The translations under genes were made by a program, and so were the position numbers. From assembly GCA_017998025.1 (NCBI GenBank), contig JAGODW010000015.1, positions 1 through 13,119 on the forward strand: 13,119 bases of DNA. The letters run 5' to 3'. The DNA is from Spirochaetales bacterium. GTDB taxonomy: Bacteria; Spirochaetota; Spirochaetia; DTKZ01. The notes beneath the pieces are model-generated. The model saw only the letters and a program-made list of their open reading frames with translations, did not search any database and was not told the origin of the DNA. Positions 1 through 7,052 of this stretch are shown here, piece by piece (the first letter of the stretch is position 1; each line of letters begins with the position of its first letter).

Positions 1-1
1 G

Positions 2-169
2 CTTAGAGGCGAGGCATGGGCTGGGGGAGGGAGCCCTCCTCCTCTTACCGCTCTGGAGGAGTGGATGTCTTTGGTCCGAAAAACAGCAGAATCGGTGGAA
101 GTACTGAATGTACATCCTGTTCTGATGGCAGAACGGCTTTTTGTCCGAATCCGGAGGGCTCATGCGTAA
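2..169 (+). CDS. 3' end of an unrecognised protein-coding gene (partial)
   Basis: The second reading frame is open from the left edge to a TAA at 167-169 and gives about 55 residues ending in VLMAERLFVRIRRAHA. It is inferred to be coding because it is open throughout, its codon use matches its neighbours, and its stop region overlaps the ATG of the next gene in an ATGCGTAA arrangement typical of translationally coupled operons. The tail begins with a Gly/Pro-rich stretch, followed by an amphipathic segment and a basic C-terminus. I do not recognise the family. Being in one operon with the two-component genes does not reveal its function. Confidence 0.6.
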   Translation, partial: LRGEAWAGGGSPPPLTALEEWMSLVRKTAESVEVLNVHPVLMAERLFVRIRRAHA

Positions 170-1349
170 GTTTATTGAGAAAGCACTGGAAAAAATAGAC
201 AGATTGGACCGGCTCCAGATCCACAAACTTGTTTCCGATTTAGCTCAGGAGAATGAACGGCTGGAGGTTGTCCTGGAGTCTATGACGGACGGCATAATCG
301 TAACCGATACGGAGAATCGTCTGGTCCTATACAATAAAGCGGCAGAGCGGTTGATGCCCTTTGTCTCTGGCCAGGACGTTTACGAACGAAAGGTTTGGTC
401 CGTTATTGCCGATCTGGAAATAGCAGATTTTGTTCAGCACACGCTGGAGAAACAAGAAACTGTTCGGGATAGGGAGTTCTGTGTTCGGATGGGAGGAGAA
501 ATCCGTACCCTTTCCTGTTCCATTCTCCCTTTAGTGCGAAACGGCAGAATTCAGGGGAGCCTCTTCCATATTGAGGATGTAACGGAAAAGCGGTCAAAGG
601 AAATACGGCTCCGCAGGGCGGAAAGTCTTGCTTCCCTTACGACTCTGGCGGCCGGGGTGGCGCATGAAATAAAAAATCCTCTGGGCGCTATAGGGATACA
701 TATCCAGCTTATAAAGAAAGCCCTGCAGAGGAAAGGGGCTGTGAGTAAGAAGACTCTTATGAAGCATCTTGATGTAGTGGATGAGGAGGTGGAACGACTC
801 AATAAGATTGTGGTGGATTTTCTCTTCGCTGTTCGCCCCATGGACACTCATTTAGAGTTGAAAGATCTAAATGCGATTCTGCTGGATCTTGTCAAGTTTG
901 TAGAGGTCGAGGCTGCCCAGGGAGATATAAAGGTAAATGTGAAACTGGCAGAAGATTTACCGAAACTTATGCTGGATGAAAAATATATCAAACAAGCGGT
1001 TCTGAACCTGGTAAAGAATGCTCTCTCGGCTATGCCCAACGGAGGCGTGTTGACCGTCTCTACGGAAAGGAAAGGGGATTTTGTCCGGTTACAGGTAACA
1101 GATACGGGAATTGGGATTTCCCCCGAGATCCTGGATAAGGTATTTGAACCCTATTTTACCACGAAAGAGTTTGGTTCTGGTCTCGGTCTTACTATTGTGT
1201 ATAAAATTATAAAGGAACATCAGGCAGAAATTGCGGTAGATTCAGAACCTGGCAAAGGTACTACTATTACGCTGCAATTCCCTATCCCGCAGCCGGAACG
1301 GCAGTTGATCGATTACAGGCAGGAAGTGCTGGAAGGGGCTAAACAATGA
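162..1349 (+). CDS. NtrB-like soluble PAS sensor histidine kinase
   Basis: This is a sensor kinase that should autophosphorylate on His and pass the phosphate to the response regulator encoded immediately downstream. The 395-residue product begins with a short helical segment. A PAS domain follows at about residues 30-145 (MTDGIIVTDTENRLVLYN is a typical PAS start). The dimerisation/phosphoacceptor helix contains GVAHEIKNPLGAI with His168. The HATPase domain has an N box around N282-N286 (NLVKNAL), a G1 box (DTGIGIS), an F box (FEPYFTTK) and a G2 box (GSGLGLTIV). No membrane segment is visible, so it probably senses a cytoplasmic signal, as NtrB-type kinases do. I place the start at ATG 162, just after a GGAGGG at 153-158. 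A TTG at 141 would add seven residues but has no ribosome site. The stop TGA overlaps the next gene's ATG (1346). The signal it senses cannot be read from the sequence. Confidence 0.93.
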   Translation: MRKFIEKALEKIDRLDRLQIHKLVSDLAQENERLEVVLESMTDGIIVTDTENRLVLYNKAAERLMPFVSGQDVYERKVWSVIADLEIADFVQHTLEKQETVRDREFCVRMGGEIRTLSCSILPLVRNGRIQGSLFHIEDVTEKRSKEIRLRRAESLASLTTLAAGVAHEIKNPLGAIGIHIQLIKKALQRKGAVSKKTLMKHLDVVDEEVERLNKIVVDFLFAVRPMDTHLELKDLNAILLDLVKFVEVEAAQGDIKVNVKLAEDLPKLMLDEKYIKQAVLNLVKNALSAMPNGGVLTVSTERKGDFVRLQVTDTGIGISPEILDKVFEPYFTTKEFGSGLGLTIVYKIIKEHQAEIAVDSEPGKGTTITLQFPIPQPERQLIDYRQEVLEGAKQ

Positions 1350-2731
1350 AATTCAACATTCTAATTGCGGATGATGAGAAGAACATACGGGAAGGGTTAG
1401 CTCAGGCTCTTGAGATGGATGGGTATAAGACCTTTCTGGCGGAGGATGGTGAAGCAGCCTGGAAGCTGTTTGAAGAAGAAGTGATCGATCTGGTTATTAC
1501 AGACCTGAAGATGCCTAAATTATCGGGGGAAGAGCTCCTCCACAGAATTACCGCAGAGCAGCCTGCGGTTCCTGTAATCATATTAACCGGACATGGGACG
1601 ATCGAAACTGCGGTGAAAGCAATGCGGGACGGCGCCTACGATTTTCTTACAAAACCGATTAACCTGGACAGACTCTCTCTCCTGGTAAAACGAGCCCTAT
1701 CCAATCGGGAGCTTGTTCTGCAGCACCGGGCGATGCAGGAAGAATTGGAAAAGAAACGGGGGTTCTCCAATATCATCGGGGTAAGTCAGGAGATGCGGAA
1801 GATCTACGAGGTCGTTCGTCAGGTAGCCCCCACAAAGGCTTCTGTGCTGATTACGGGAGAAAGTGGAGTAGGGAAGGAACTGATTGCGGATGCGATCCAC
1901 AATCTTTCTAACCGGAAGGATAAGCCGTTTATAAAAGTGCATTGTGCTGCTCTGTCGGAATCCCTCCTGGAAAGCGAGCTGTTTGGGCATGAAAAAGGAG
2001 CCTTTACCGGGGCCATTTCTCGAAAAAGGGGAAGGTTCGAACTGGCTCACATGGGCACTATTTTTTTGGATGAGATTGGAGAGATAAACCAGAGTGTCCA
2101 GATAAAGATCCTCCGGTTTCTACAGGAGAAGAAATTTGAACGAGTGGGGGGGGAGGAAACTATTGAGGTAGATGTACGGATCATTTCTGCTACAAATAGG
2201 GACCTGAAAGCAGAGATCGCAGCGGGTAGATTTCGAGAGGATCTATACTATCGGCTCAACGTGGTGAATATCCATATTCCTCCCCTCAGGGAGCGAAAAG
2301 AAGATATCCCTCTCCTGGTGGCAGCTTTCTTAAAAGAGTTTGCCCGGGAAAACGGCAAGCAGATCGAAGGGATAGATGCCAGGGCAAGGGCTGCCCTTTA
2401 TAACTATACCTGGCCGGGAAACGTGCGGGAGCTCAGGAACTGTATTGAAAGTGCCGTGGTACTCTGCAAGGGGCAATACATAACCCTGGAAGATCTGCCG
2501 CCTGTTCTTCGATCCGGGGCAGATGAGAACTATGTAAAGATATCCCTCGGTACACCCCTGGAAGAAGCAGAGCGGGAGATTATTCAGGCCAACCTGAGCT
2601 ACTTCCGGGGGAACAAATCCAAAACGGCCGAGGTATTGGGAATCGGCCGCAAGACCCTCCATAGAAAATTGAAGGAATACGGACTGGAAACTGAGCCGGA
2701 ACCAGTAGAATCAGAGGCAGAGAGCCCCTAA
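1346..2731 (+). CDS. NtrC-family sigma-54-dependent response regulator
   Basis: This 461-residue protein is a transcription activator of sigma-54 RNA polymerase, and it is the evident partner of the overlapping kinase gene (ATGA overlap). The receiver domain (about 1-120) has the acidic pair D9/D10, phosphoacceptor D53 in ITDLKMP, T81 and K103. The AAA+ domain (about 140-380) has a Walker A motif GESGVGKE at 171-178, the sigma-54 contact loop GAFTGA at 218-223 and a Walker B motif TIFLDEIGE at 238-246. It also has the downstream WPGNVREL segment near 356. A Fis-type helix-turn-helix follows at about 405-447 (NKSKTAEVLGIGRKTLHRKL), and the tail is acidic. All residues needed for phosphorylation, ATP hydrolysis and sigma-54 contact are visible. 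The target genes are not identifiable here: I found no good sigma-54 promoter in front of the neighbouring ugp operon. Confidence 0.95.
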   Translation: MKFNILIADDEKNIREGLAQALEMDGYKTFLAEDGEAAWKLFEEEVIDLVITDLKMPKLSGEELLHRITAEQPAVPVIILTGHGTIETAVKAMRDGAYDFLTKPINLDRLSLLVKRALSNRELVLQHRAMQEELEKKRGFSNIIGVSQEMRKIYEVVRQVAPTKASVLITGESGVGKELIADAIHNLSNRKDKPFIKVHCAALSESLLESELFGHEKGAFTGAISRKRGRFELAHMGTIFLDEIGEINQSVQIKILRFLQEKKFERVGGEETIEVDVRIISATNRDLKAEIAAGRFREDLYYRLNVVNIHIPPLRERKEDIPLLVAAFLKEFARENGKQIEGIDARARAALYNYTWPGNVRELRNCIESAVVLCKGQYITLEDLPPVLRSGADENYVKISLGTPLEEAEREIIQANLSYFRGNKSKTAEVLGIGRKTLHRKLKEYGLETEPEPVESEAESP

Positions 2732-2755
2732 ATCTACAGTCCCCGGCTACTTCTC

Positions 2756-3601
2756 TTATTTTTCTGTTTCCGTCATTCCCGCAATAAACTGTTTCTGCAT
2801 CAATATTACCACTAACACAGGCGGGATAAGCGCTAATAACGTGGTGGCCATAACTATCTGCCACTCGATATTTACGTCCGCACCGGTCATCATACGGTTT
2901 ATTCCGATCAGAAGAGTAAAGTATTCCTGTTTTGTCGTGATCAGGAGAGGCCAGAGGTACTGGTTCCATCCGTAGATGAATTGAATTACAAAGAGAGCTG
3001 CAATAGGGGTTCGACTCATGGGCACGAGGATGCGGGAGAAGAACTGCATGGGGGTCGATCCGTCGATCTGGGACGCTTCCACGATCTCCCGGGGTACGGA
3101 AAGGAAAAACTGTCTAAACAAAAAGACAGCGGTAGCAGAAACAATCATGGGCATAATAAGCCCTGCATAAGAGTTCAGCATTCCCATGTCCGCTATTACC
3201 TTATAGGTAGGCATGATTCGGACTTCTACCGGGAGCATCAGGGTAATAAAGATACTCCAGAAACAGAAATTCCTGAGAGGAAACGTAAAGAAAACAATAG
3301 CAAAAGCTGCCAGAAGGGAAATAATAATCTTTCCGATGGCAATTCCCAGTGCCATTATTAAAGAATTCTTTAGCATGATGGAAACCGGAGTTCCCAGGTT
3401 TATTGCACCTTCAAGCAGGGCTCTTTTGTAGTTTTCCAGAAGATGCGGACCAATGTTTAACGGCATGGGGGCGGAAAGAATCTCGGCATTCGTGTGGGAG
3501 GAGGCAGAAAAGATAAAGTATATAGGAAAGATAATAAGGGAAATACCAATCCAGAGGTAGAAATGGGTCATGAATCTTCGCACTTTCGAATACTCGCGCA
3601 C
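2756..3601 (-). CDS. ugpE: Glycerol-3-phosphate-type ABC transporter permease UgpE
   Basis: This inner-membrane permease subunit of a carbohydrate-type ABC importer has 281 residues, the same length as I recall for E. coli UgpE. It starts with a transmembrane helix (FYLWIGISLIIFPIYFIFSA) and has about six hydrophobic segments. The cytoplasmic EAA loop, which docks the ATPase, is near residues 175-194 (EASQIDGSTPMQFF). The N-terminal periplasmic part, with SAPMPL and LLENYKRAL, resembles UgpE more than MalG. The start is GTG at 3601, chosen because a GGAGG (complement of 3608-3612) lies 6 bases upstream. This Shine-Dalgarno sequence touches the ugpA stop codon, which suggests translational coupling. 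It is the last gene of the ugp run, and 24 bp separate it from the convergent response-regulator gene. Confidence 0.93.
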   Translation of the reverse strand: MREYSKVRRFMTHFYLWIGISLIIFPIYFIFSASSHTNAEILSAPMPLNIGPHLLENYKRALLEGAINLGTPVSIMLKNSLIMALGIAIGKIIISLLAAFAIVFFTFPLRNFCFWSIFITLMLPVEVRIMPTYKVIADMGMLNSYAGLIMPMIVSATAVFLFRQFFLSVPREIVEASQIDGSTPMQFFSRILVPMSRTPIAALFVIQFIYGWNQYLWPLLITTKQEYFTLLIGINRMMTGADVNIEWQIVMATTLLALIPPVLVVILMQKQFIAGMTETEK

Positions 3602-3611
3602 AATAAACCTC

Positions 3612-4502
3612 CTAGTAGGTGATACGTCGTTCGATAAAGCGGAACTGGAGTACCGTAAGACCGATCACGAGGATCATAAGTATTACCGATTGTGCCGAAG
3701 ATCCTCCCAGATCCAGGTTTACTACACCGTCTTTCCAGACCTTATAAACAAGGATCGAAGTTGATTTACCCGGCCCTCCGGCAGTAATCCCGTGCACGAT
3801 AGGGAAGGTTTCAAAGAACCCATACACCAGATTCATAACGAGGAGATAGAAAGTGGTGGGTGCCAGAAGTCCAAAAATAATCTGCCAGAATCTCCGCATC
3901 GGACCGGCGCCGTCGATAATAGAAGCCTCTACAAGAGTTTCCGGGACACTCTGAAGACCCGCCATAAAAAATACAAAATTGTACGCCAGCTGTTTCCAGG
4001 AGGCGGAAAGGGTAAGCAGAATAAAGGCGTGTTCAAATTTTAGAAGATAGTCCCACTGGATTCCGAATCGATGCTTTAGGACCCAGGCGATTACGCCTAC
4101 ATTAGGATTAAACATGAACAACCAGATTACCCCTGCCACAAGGGTAGCTACTGCATAAGGCCAGGTAAGCATGGTTTTATAGAACGAGGTGAAATGGATC
4201 TTTTTATTTGCCTGGACTGCGAGGAATAGAGAAACAGCCATAGAAAAAAACGTTACACATAAAGCAAATGCAACAGAAACGATAAAGGAATTCGCGTACT
4301 CGCTGTCAGGGTTCGTGAATAATTGTATGTAGTTTTCCAGCCCTACAAAGATTGTCTTTCCACCAAAGGGATCCTGCAGGTAGAACGACTGCAGAATTGC
4401 TTGGGCAGAAGGCCAGAAGAAAAAAATGAAAACGATTACCATCTGGGGCAGCACCAGAAGGTACGGTAATCCTTTTGCCCGAATTTCATACTGTCTAGCC
4501 AT
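3612..4502 (-). CDS. ugpA: Glycerol-3-phosphate-type ABC transporter permease UgpA
   Basis: This is the second membrane-spanning subunit of the importer, at 296 residues (I recall about 295 for E. coli UgpA). Segments I know from UgpA are recognisable in order: LPYLLVLPQ, the DPFGG...FVGLEN stretch, SWKQLAYNF, and the EAA loop near residues 192-210 (VEASIIDGAGPMRRFW). Further on come NLVYGFFETFP, the AGGPGKSTSILVYK stretch and the terminal QFRF/ITY. There are about six transmembrane helices. I choose ATG at 4502 because a GAGG lies 7 bases upstream. A TTG directly before it (4505) would add one residue with worse spacing. A hairpin with a U-run lies between this gene and ugpB upstream, which may lower permease expression relative to the binding protein. 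Confidence 0.94.
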   Translation of the reverse strand: MARQYEIRAKGLPYLLVLPQMVIVFIFFFWPSAQAILQSFYLQDPFGGKTIFVGLENYIQLFTNPDSEYANSFIVSVAFALCVTFFSMAVSLFLAVQANKKIHFTSFYKTMLTWPYAVATLVAGVIWLFMFNPNVGVIAWVLKHRFGIQWDYLLKFEHAFILLTLSASWKQLAYNFVFFMAGLQSVPETLVEASIIDGAGPMRRFWQIIFGLLAPTTFYLLVMNLVYGFFETFPIVHGITAGGPGKSTSILVYKVWKDGVVNLDLGGSSAQSVILMILVIGLTVLQFRFIERRITY

Positions 4503-4545
4503 CAAAATACCTCACATGTGTTGTACTCAAGCCTAGAAGGAGATT

Positions 4546-4575
4546 AAAAAGGAGGAGGGTGTAGTTCCCTCCTCC
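4546..4575 (-). terminator. Intra-operon hairpin with U-run (attenuator) between ugpB and ugpA
   Basis: On the transcribed (minus) strand, 6 bases after the ugpB stop, GGAGGAGGG and CCCTCCTCC form a perfect 9-bp stem around the 7-base loop AACTACA, followed at once by TTTTTAAT. This is the form of an intrinsic terminator. Because ugpA and ugpE lie downstream in the same direction, the likely effect is partial termination, as known between binding-protein and permease genes in other ABC operons. It may also protect the 3' end of ugpB mRNA. The strength of termination cannot be judged by eye; the U-run is short (five). Confidence 0.75.
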
Positions 4576-4581
4576 GGTAGA

Positions 4582-5883
4582 TTATTTATACAATCTCTCA
4601 AATTCTCTGAGTTTTGCGTTTCCTTCCCGTACCATCCGGTCTAGCCCGTCCTTTACGGAAATCTTATCTGCCAGGATGTCTTCCCAGACCTGGTCTTCGA
4701 TTTCCCGGATGACGTTGAAGTTTCCAAAGCGGATTCCCATGCTGTTTTTCGTCGGAGGTTTGTTCAGTAGCTGCTGAATGGCAACTTCCAGACCCGGGTT
4801 GTCCTTATAGTAGCCCTGGGATTTTGTCAATTCGTAGGCAGCAGTGGTAATAGGGAGATACCCGGTATTCTGGTGCCAGAACGCCTGGATTTCTGGCTGA
4901 GAAATGAAGGTGAAGAAGGCAGTAACTGCTTTATACTCTGCCGGGCTTTTTCCGTTAAATACCCAGAGGCTGGCTCCTCCAATGATGGAGTTCTGTGGTG
5001 CACCGGGAACGTCCGGGTAGTACGGCAACTTGGCTACCCCAAAGTCGAACTTACAGTTCGCCTTCATCGTTCCGTAGCCGCCGATCGATTCGAAATGGAG
5101 TCCTACGCGGCCTGAGATGAAGAGAGGATTTGCTTTGTTCTCTCTGCCGCCGTAAATAAATACGCCTTCTTTGGATAATTTGTAGATGTTTTCAAGGTGC
5201 CGCACGTGGAGGGGGGTGTTGAAGACCAGTTCTGTATCCAGGCCATCAAACCCATTGCTCCGGGTCCCGAAAGGAACATTATGCCAGGCGGAAAAGTTTT
5301 CCAGCTGTATCCAGCTGATCCAGTTCGTGGTGAATCCTCCTTCCATACCGGAAGCTTTGATTTTCCGCGCTGCATCAAAGAACTCAGGCCAGGTTACCGG
5401 CGGTTTTTCCGGATTCAGGCCGGCTTTTCTAAATGCATCTTTGTTATAGTACATAACAGCCGTTGAGCTGTTGAAAGGCATGGAAAGCATCTTCCCATCA
5501 GAAGTAGAGTAGTAAGAAGTAATCGTAGGGATGTACACCTTGGGATCGAACTTTGCGTTGTTCTCTGCCATCAACTGGTACACGGGTTTAATGGCACCTT
5601 TAGCTGCCATCATTGTGGCTGTTCCCACCTCATACACCTGGATAATAGACGGTGCCTGGCGCGCCCGGAATGCGGCAATCCCTGCATTCATCGTGTCGCT
5701 ATAGGACCCTTTGAACACAGGAACGACTTTATAGTCTTTTTGACTGGTATTGAACTTGTCGCAAACGGCTTGAACCATTTCTCCATTTTTGCCCGACATT
5801 GCGTGCCAGAACTCTACGGTAACTTGAGCATAGGCTCCCCAGCTCAATACAAGAACCATGGCAAGCAGAAGTATCTTTTTCAT
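4582..5883 (-). CDS. ugpB: Glycerol-3-phosphate-type ABC transporter periplasmic binding protein UgpB
   Basis: This extracytoplasmic solute receptor should deliver glycerol-3-phosphate or glycerophosphodiesters to UgpAE. With the start at 5883 it has 433 residues (E. coli UgpB is about 438). A signal peptide with a Lys pair and a hydrophobic core ends at AYA, with likely cleavage after residue 19. No lipobox cysteine is seen, so it should be a free periplasmic protein. UgpB landmarks run in order: FWHAMSG, the YEVGTATMMA stretch, the PFNSST stretch, SWIQLENFSAW around residue 191, IGGASLWVF, TGYLPIT, and the IRFGN...IRE region that supplies ligand contacts in known UgpB structures. The start is ATG 5883, or the adjacent ATG 5886. 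AAGGAGG lies at 5891-5897, 7 or 4 bases upstream respectively. It is the first gene of the ugp operon. The Ugp family also includes relatives that carry other sugars or phosphodiesters, so the exact ligand is inferred. Confidence 0.94.
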   Translation of the reverse strand: MKKILLLAMVLVLSWGAYAQVTVEFWHAMSGKNGEMVQAVCDKFNTSQKDYKVVPVFKGSYSDTMNAGIAAFRARQAPSIIQVYEVGTATMMAAKGAIKPVYQLMAENNAKFDPKVYIPTITSYYSTSDGKMLSMPFNSSTAVMYYNKDAFRKAGLNPEKPPVTWPEFFDAARKIKASGMEGGFTTNWISWIQLENFSAWHNVPFGTRSNGFDGLDTELVFNTPLHVRHLENIYKLSKEGVFIYGGRENKANPLFISGRVGLHFESIGGYGTMKANCKFDFGVAKLPYYPDVPGAPQNSIIGGASLWVFNGKSPAEYKAVTAFFTFISQPEIQAFWHQNTGYLPITTAAYELTKSQGYYKDNPGLEVAIQQLLNKPPTKNSMGIRFGNFNVIREIEDQVWEDILADKISVKDGLDRMVREGNAKLREFERLYK

Positions 5884-5904
5884 CATAGATCCTCCTTCCA
5901 AATT

Positions 5905-5926
5905 AAACATTCAGAACTGAATGTTT
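5905..5926 (-). repeat. Perfect 10-bp inverted repeat in the ugpB 5' untranslated region
   Basis: AAACATTCAG and CTGAATGTTT are exact reverse complements separated by two bases. They lie 8 bases upstream of the ugpB Shine-Dalgarno sequence and downstream of the predicted start of transcription. The near-zero spacer and AT-rich arms look more like a dimeric protein operator than an RNA hairpin, but the mRNA could also fold it as 9 bp with a tetraloop. The TGAATGTTT half-site is of a kind used by TetR-family repressors; that is a resemblance only. Confidence 0.6.
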
Positions 5927-5943
5927 TTGTGTATTTTTGAATG

Positions 5944-5973
5944 AATTCTAACACTACTGTTAGAATTATGCAA
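5944..5973 (-). promoter_or_regulatory. Predicted ugpB promoter with overlapping 24-bp palindromic operator
   Basis: On the minus strand a -35-like TTGCAT (5973-5968) is followed after exactly 17 bases by TAGAAT (5950-5945), five of six to the -10 consensus. Transcription would begin near 5938. A perfect palindrome, AATTCTAACA and TGTTAGAATT around CTAC (5944-5967), covers the whole spacer and the -10. A protein bound there would block RNA polymerase, so a repressor operator is the simplest reading. The -35 is weak (three of six), so an activator or sugar-responsive control may also act. Confidence 0.6.
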
Positions 5974-5979
5974 CTGTTT

Positions 5980-6000
5980 TAATACCAGTAAAAGGTATTA
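5980..6000. repeat. 7-bp inverted repeat upstream of the ugpB promoter
   Basis: TAATACC (5980-5986) and GGTATTA (5994-6000) are exact reverse complements with a 7-base spacer. The element lies just upstream of the predicted ugpB -35 and more than 60 bp upstream of the pyrD -35. That is a position suited to an activator site or an auxiliary operator for ugpB. It is the third inverted repeat in under 100 bp. On its own a 7-bp repeat in AT-rich DNA is weak evidence. Confidence 0.4.
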
Positions 6001-6061
6001 TCAGCCTTTTTTTCTGTTCCTGCAATCCCGATTAGATTAAATTGTGGTTAATTTTTGGTTA

Positions 6062-6090
6062 TTGACAAGGATACGACTCCCTCCTATGCT
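6062..6090 (+). promoter_or_regulatory. Predicted sigma-70-type promoter of pyrDK
   Basis: A consensus -35 TTGACA (6062-6067) is followed after 17 bases by TATGCT (6085-6090), four of six to the -10. Transcription would begin near 6097 and leave a leader of only about 24 nt before the pyrD ATG. That is too short for an UMP-sensing attenuator of the PyrR type, so regulation at this point would have to act on initiation or translation. Confidence 0.6.
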
Positions 6091-6120
6091 CCGCCTTAAG
6101 TTTATCGTCGAGTACAGGGA

Positions 6121-7050
6121 ATGTCGGTATCATTACAAACAACCTTTCTGGGAATAGAGCTCGCCAACCCGCTGGTACTGCCCGCCGGTATTCTGGGGAT
6201 GAGCGCCGGTTCCTTACGGTTCGCCCTGGAAAACGGGTATGGACTGGTAACAACCAAGAGTCTATCCCTCGAGCCGCGGTTGGGGCATGAGGGACCTGTA
6301 GTAGCGGAGTATTCAGGAGGCATCTTGAACAGTCTGGGGCTCTGTAATCCCGGAATCGAGGAAGGTCTCGAAGAGGTAAACCGGTTTGTACAGGATACCG
6401 GTAAGCCGATACTGGTAAGCCTTTTTGCCGTCTGTAAAGAAGATTTCGTAGAATTGATTCGGAGAACCAATGATAGCGCAGCAACGTTTGTTGAACTGAA
6501 CCTTTCCTGCCCCAATGTGATGGATGAATTCGGGATACCTTTAGCTTCTTCCAGAGAGCTGGTCTCAGAAATTGTGCAAGCGGTAAAGAGGATTTCGCGC
6601 GTCCCGGTTCTTGCTAAATTATCTCCCAATGCCCTGGATGTTCCTTCTATTGCTCTCGCATCTGAACAGGCAGGGGCAGATGGTCTTACCCTGATTAATA
6701 CCCTGGGACCGGGCCTTTTAATTGACCCCTATGCTCGGCGTCCCATTCTACATCCCATCTATGGGGGTATTTCCGGCGCAGCTATAAAACCGCTTGCCTT
6801 AAAGATTGTGTTCGATTCCGCAGCACGGGTAAAAGTACCTATTATAGGAATGGGGGGAGTCTCGTCCGGGCTGGATGCGGTGGAATTGTTGATGGCAGGA
6901 GCACAGCTTATTGGAGTAGGGACGGCTCTCTGGAAGAGTGGAATTCAGATCGTTCAGGCGATCAGACAGGGAGTGGAGGAATTCCTCTTTGCAGAAGGGT
7001 ACTGTTCGGTGGAAGCGATACCGAGACTGTCCCACGAGGAGAAGATCTGA
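6121..7050 (+). CDS. pyrD: Dihydroorotate dehydrogenase, class 1B catalytic subunit PyrD
   Basis: This FMN enzyme oxidises dihydroorotate to orotate in pyrimidine synthesis. The 309-residue TIM barrel carries the class-1 motif NLSCPNV with catalytic base Cys130, as expected for the cytosolic class 1B enzyme (class 2 uses Ser). It also has TTKSLSLEPR with Lys46, AKLSPN with Lys166, INTLGPGLLID, and the FMN-phosphate loops YGGISGAAIKP and IGMGGV. The N-terminal PAGILGMSAGSL segment resembles archaeal/thermophile-type PyrD more than the Bacillus form. Class 1B needs PyrK, which follows after 2 bp. The start at ATG 6121 is forced, because an in-frame stop at 6097-6099 leaves no other start between. 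The Shine-Dalgarno candidate AGGGA directly abuts the ATG, so initiation may be weak or leader-dependent. Confidence 0.95.
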   Translation: MSVSLQTTFLGIELANPLVLPAGILGMSAGSLRFALENGYGLVTTKSLSLEPRLGHEGPVVAEYSGGILNSLGLCNPGIEEGLEEVNRFVQDTGKPILVSLFAVCKEDFVELIRRTNDSAATFVELNLSCPNVMDEFGIPLASSRELVSEIVQAVKRISRVPVLAKLSPNALDVPSIALASEQAGADGLTLINTLGPGLLIDPYARRPILHPIYGGISGAAIKPLALKIVFDSAARVKVPIIGMGGVSSGLDAVELLMAGAQLIGVGTALWKSGIQIVQAIRQGVEEFLFAEGYCSVEAIPRLSHEEKI

Positions 7051-7052
7051 GA

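Noticed and set aside
141..161. TTG start seven codons upstream of the histidine kinase ATG
   Set aside because: No Shine-Dalgarno sequence precedes it, while a GGAGGG directly precedes ATG 162 and the overlap with the upstream stop fits ATG 162.
16..198. A 60-codon plus-strand open frame at the left edge
   Set aside because: It overlaps both the better-supported gene end in another frame (stop at 167-169) and the kinase start. It is Ser/Gly/Arg-rich with no ribosome site and no family resemblance.
1697..2050. Long minus-strand frame opposite the response regulator's AAA+ domain
   Set aside because: It is antisense to a strongly conserved domain, with no recognisable protein features.
5103..5466. 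Open frames on both strands within ugpB (about 87-91 codons)
   Set aside because: They are out of frame with the well-conserved UgpB sequence and have no start signal or family similarity.
5950..5995. Sigma-54 promoter for ugpB (TGG...TTGCAT on the minus strand)
   Set aside because: The GG and GC elements are about three bases too far apart for the strict -24/-12 spacing, and the GCAC part is missing.
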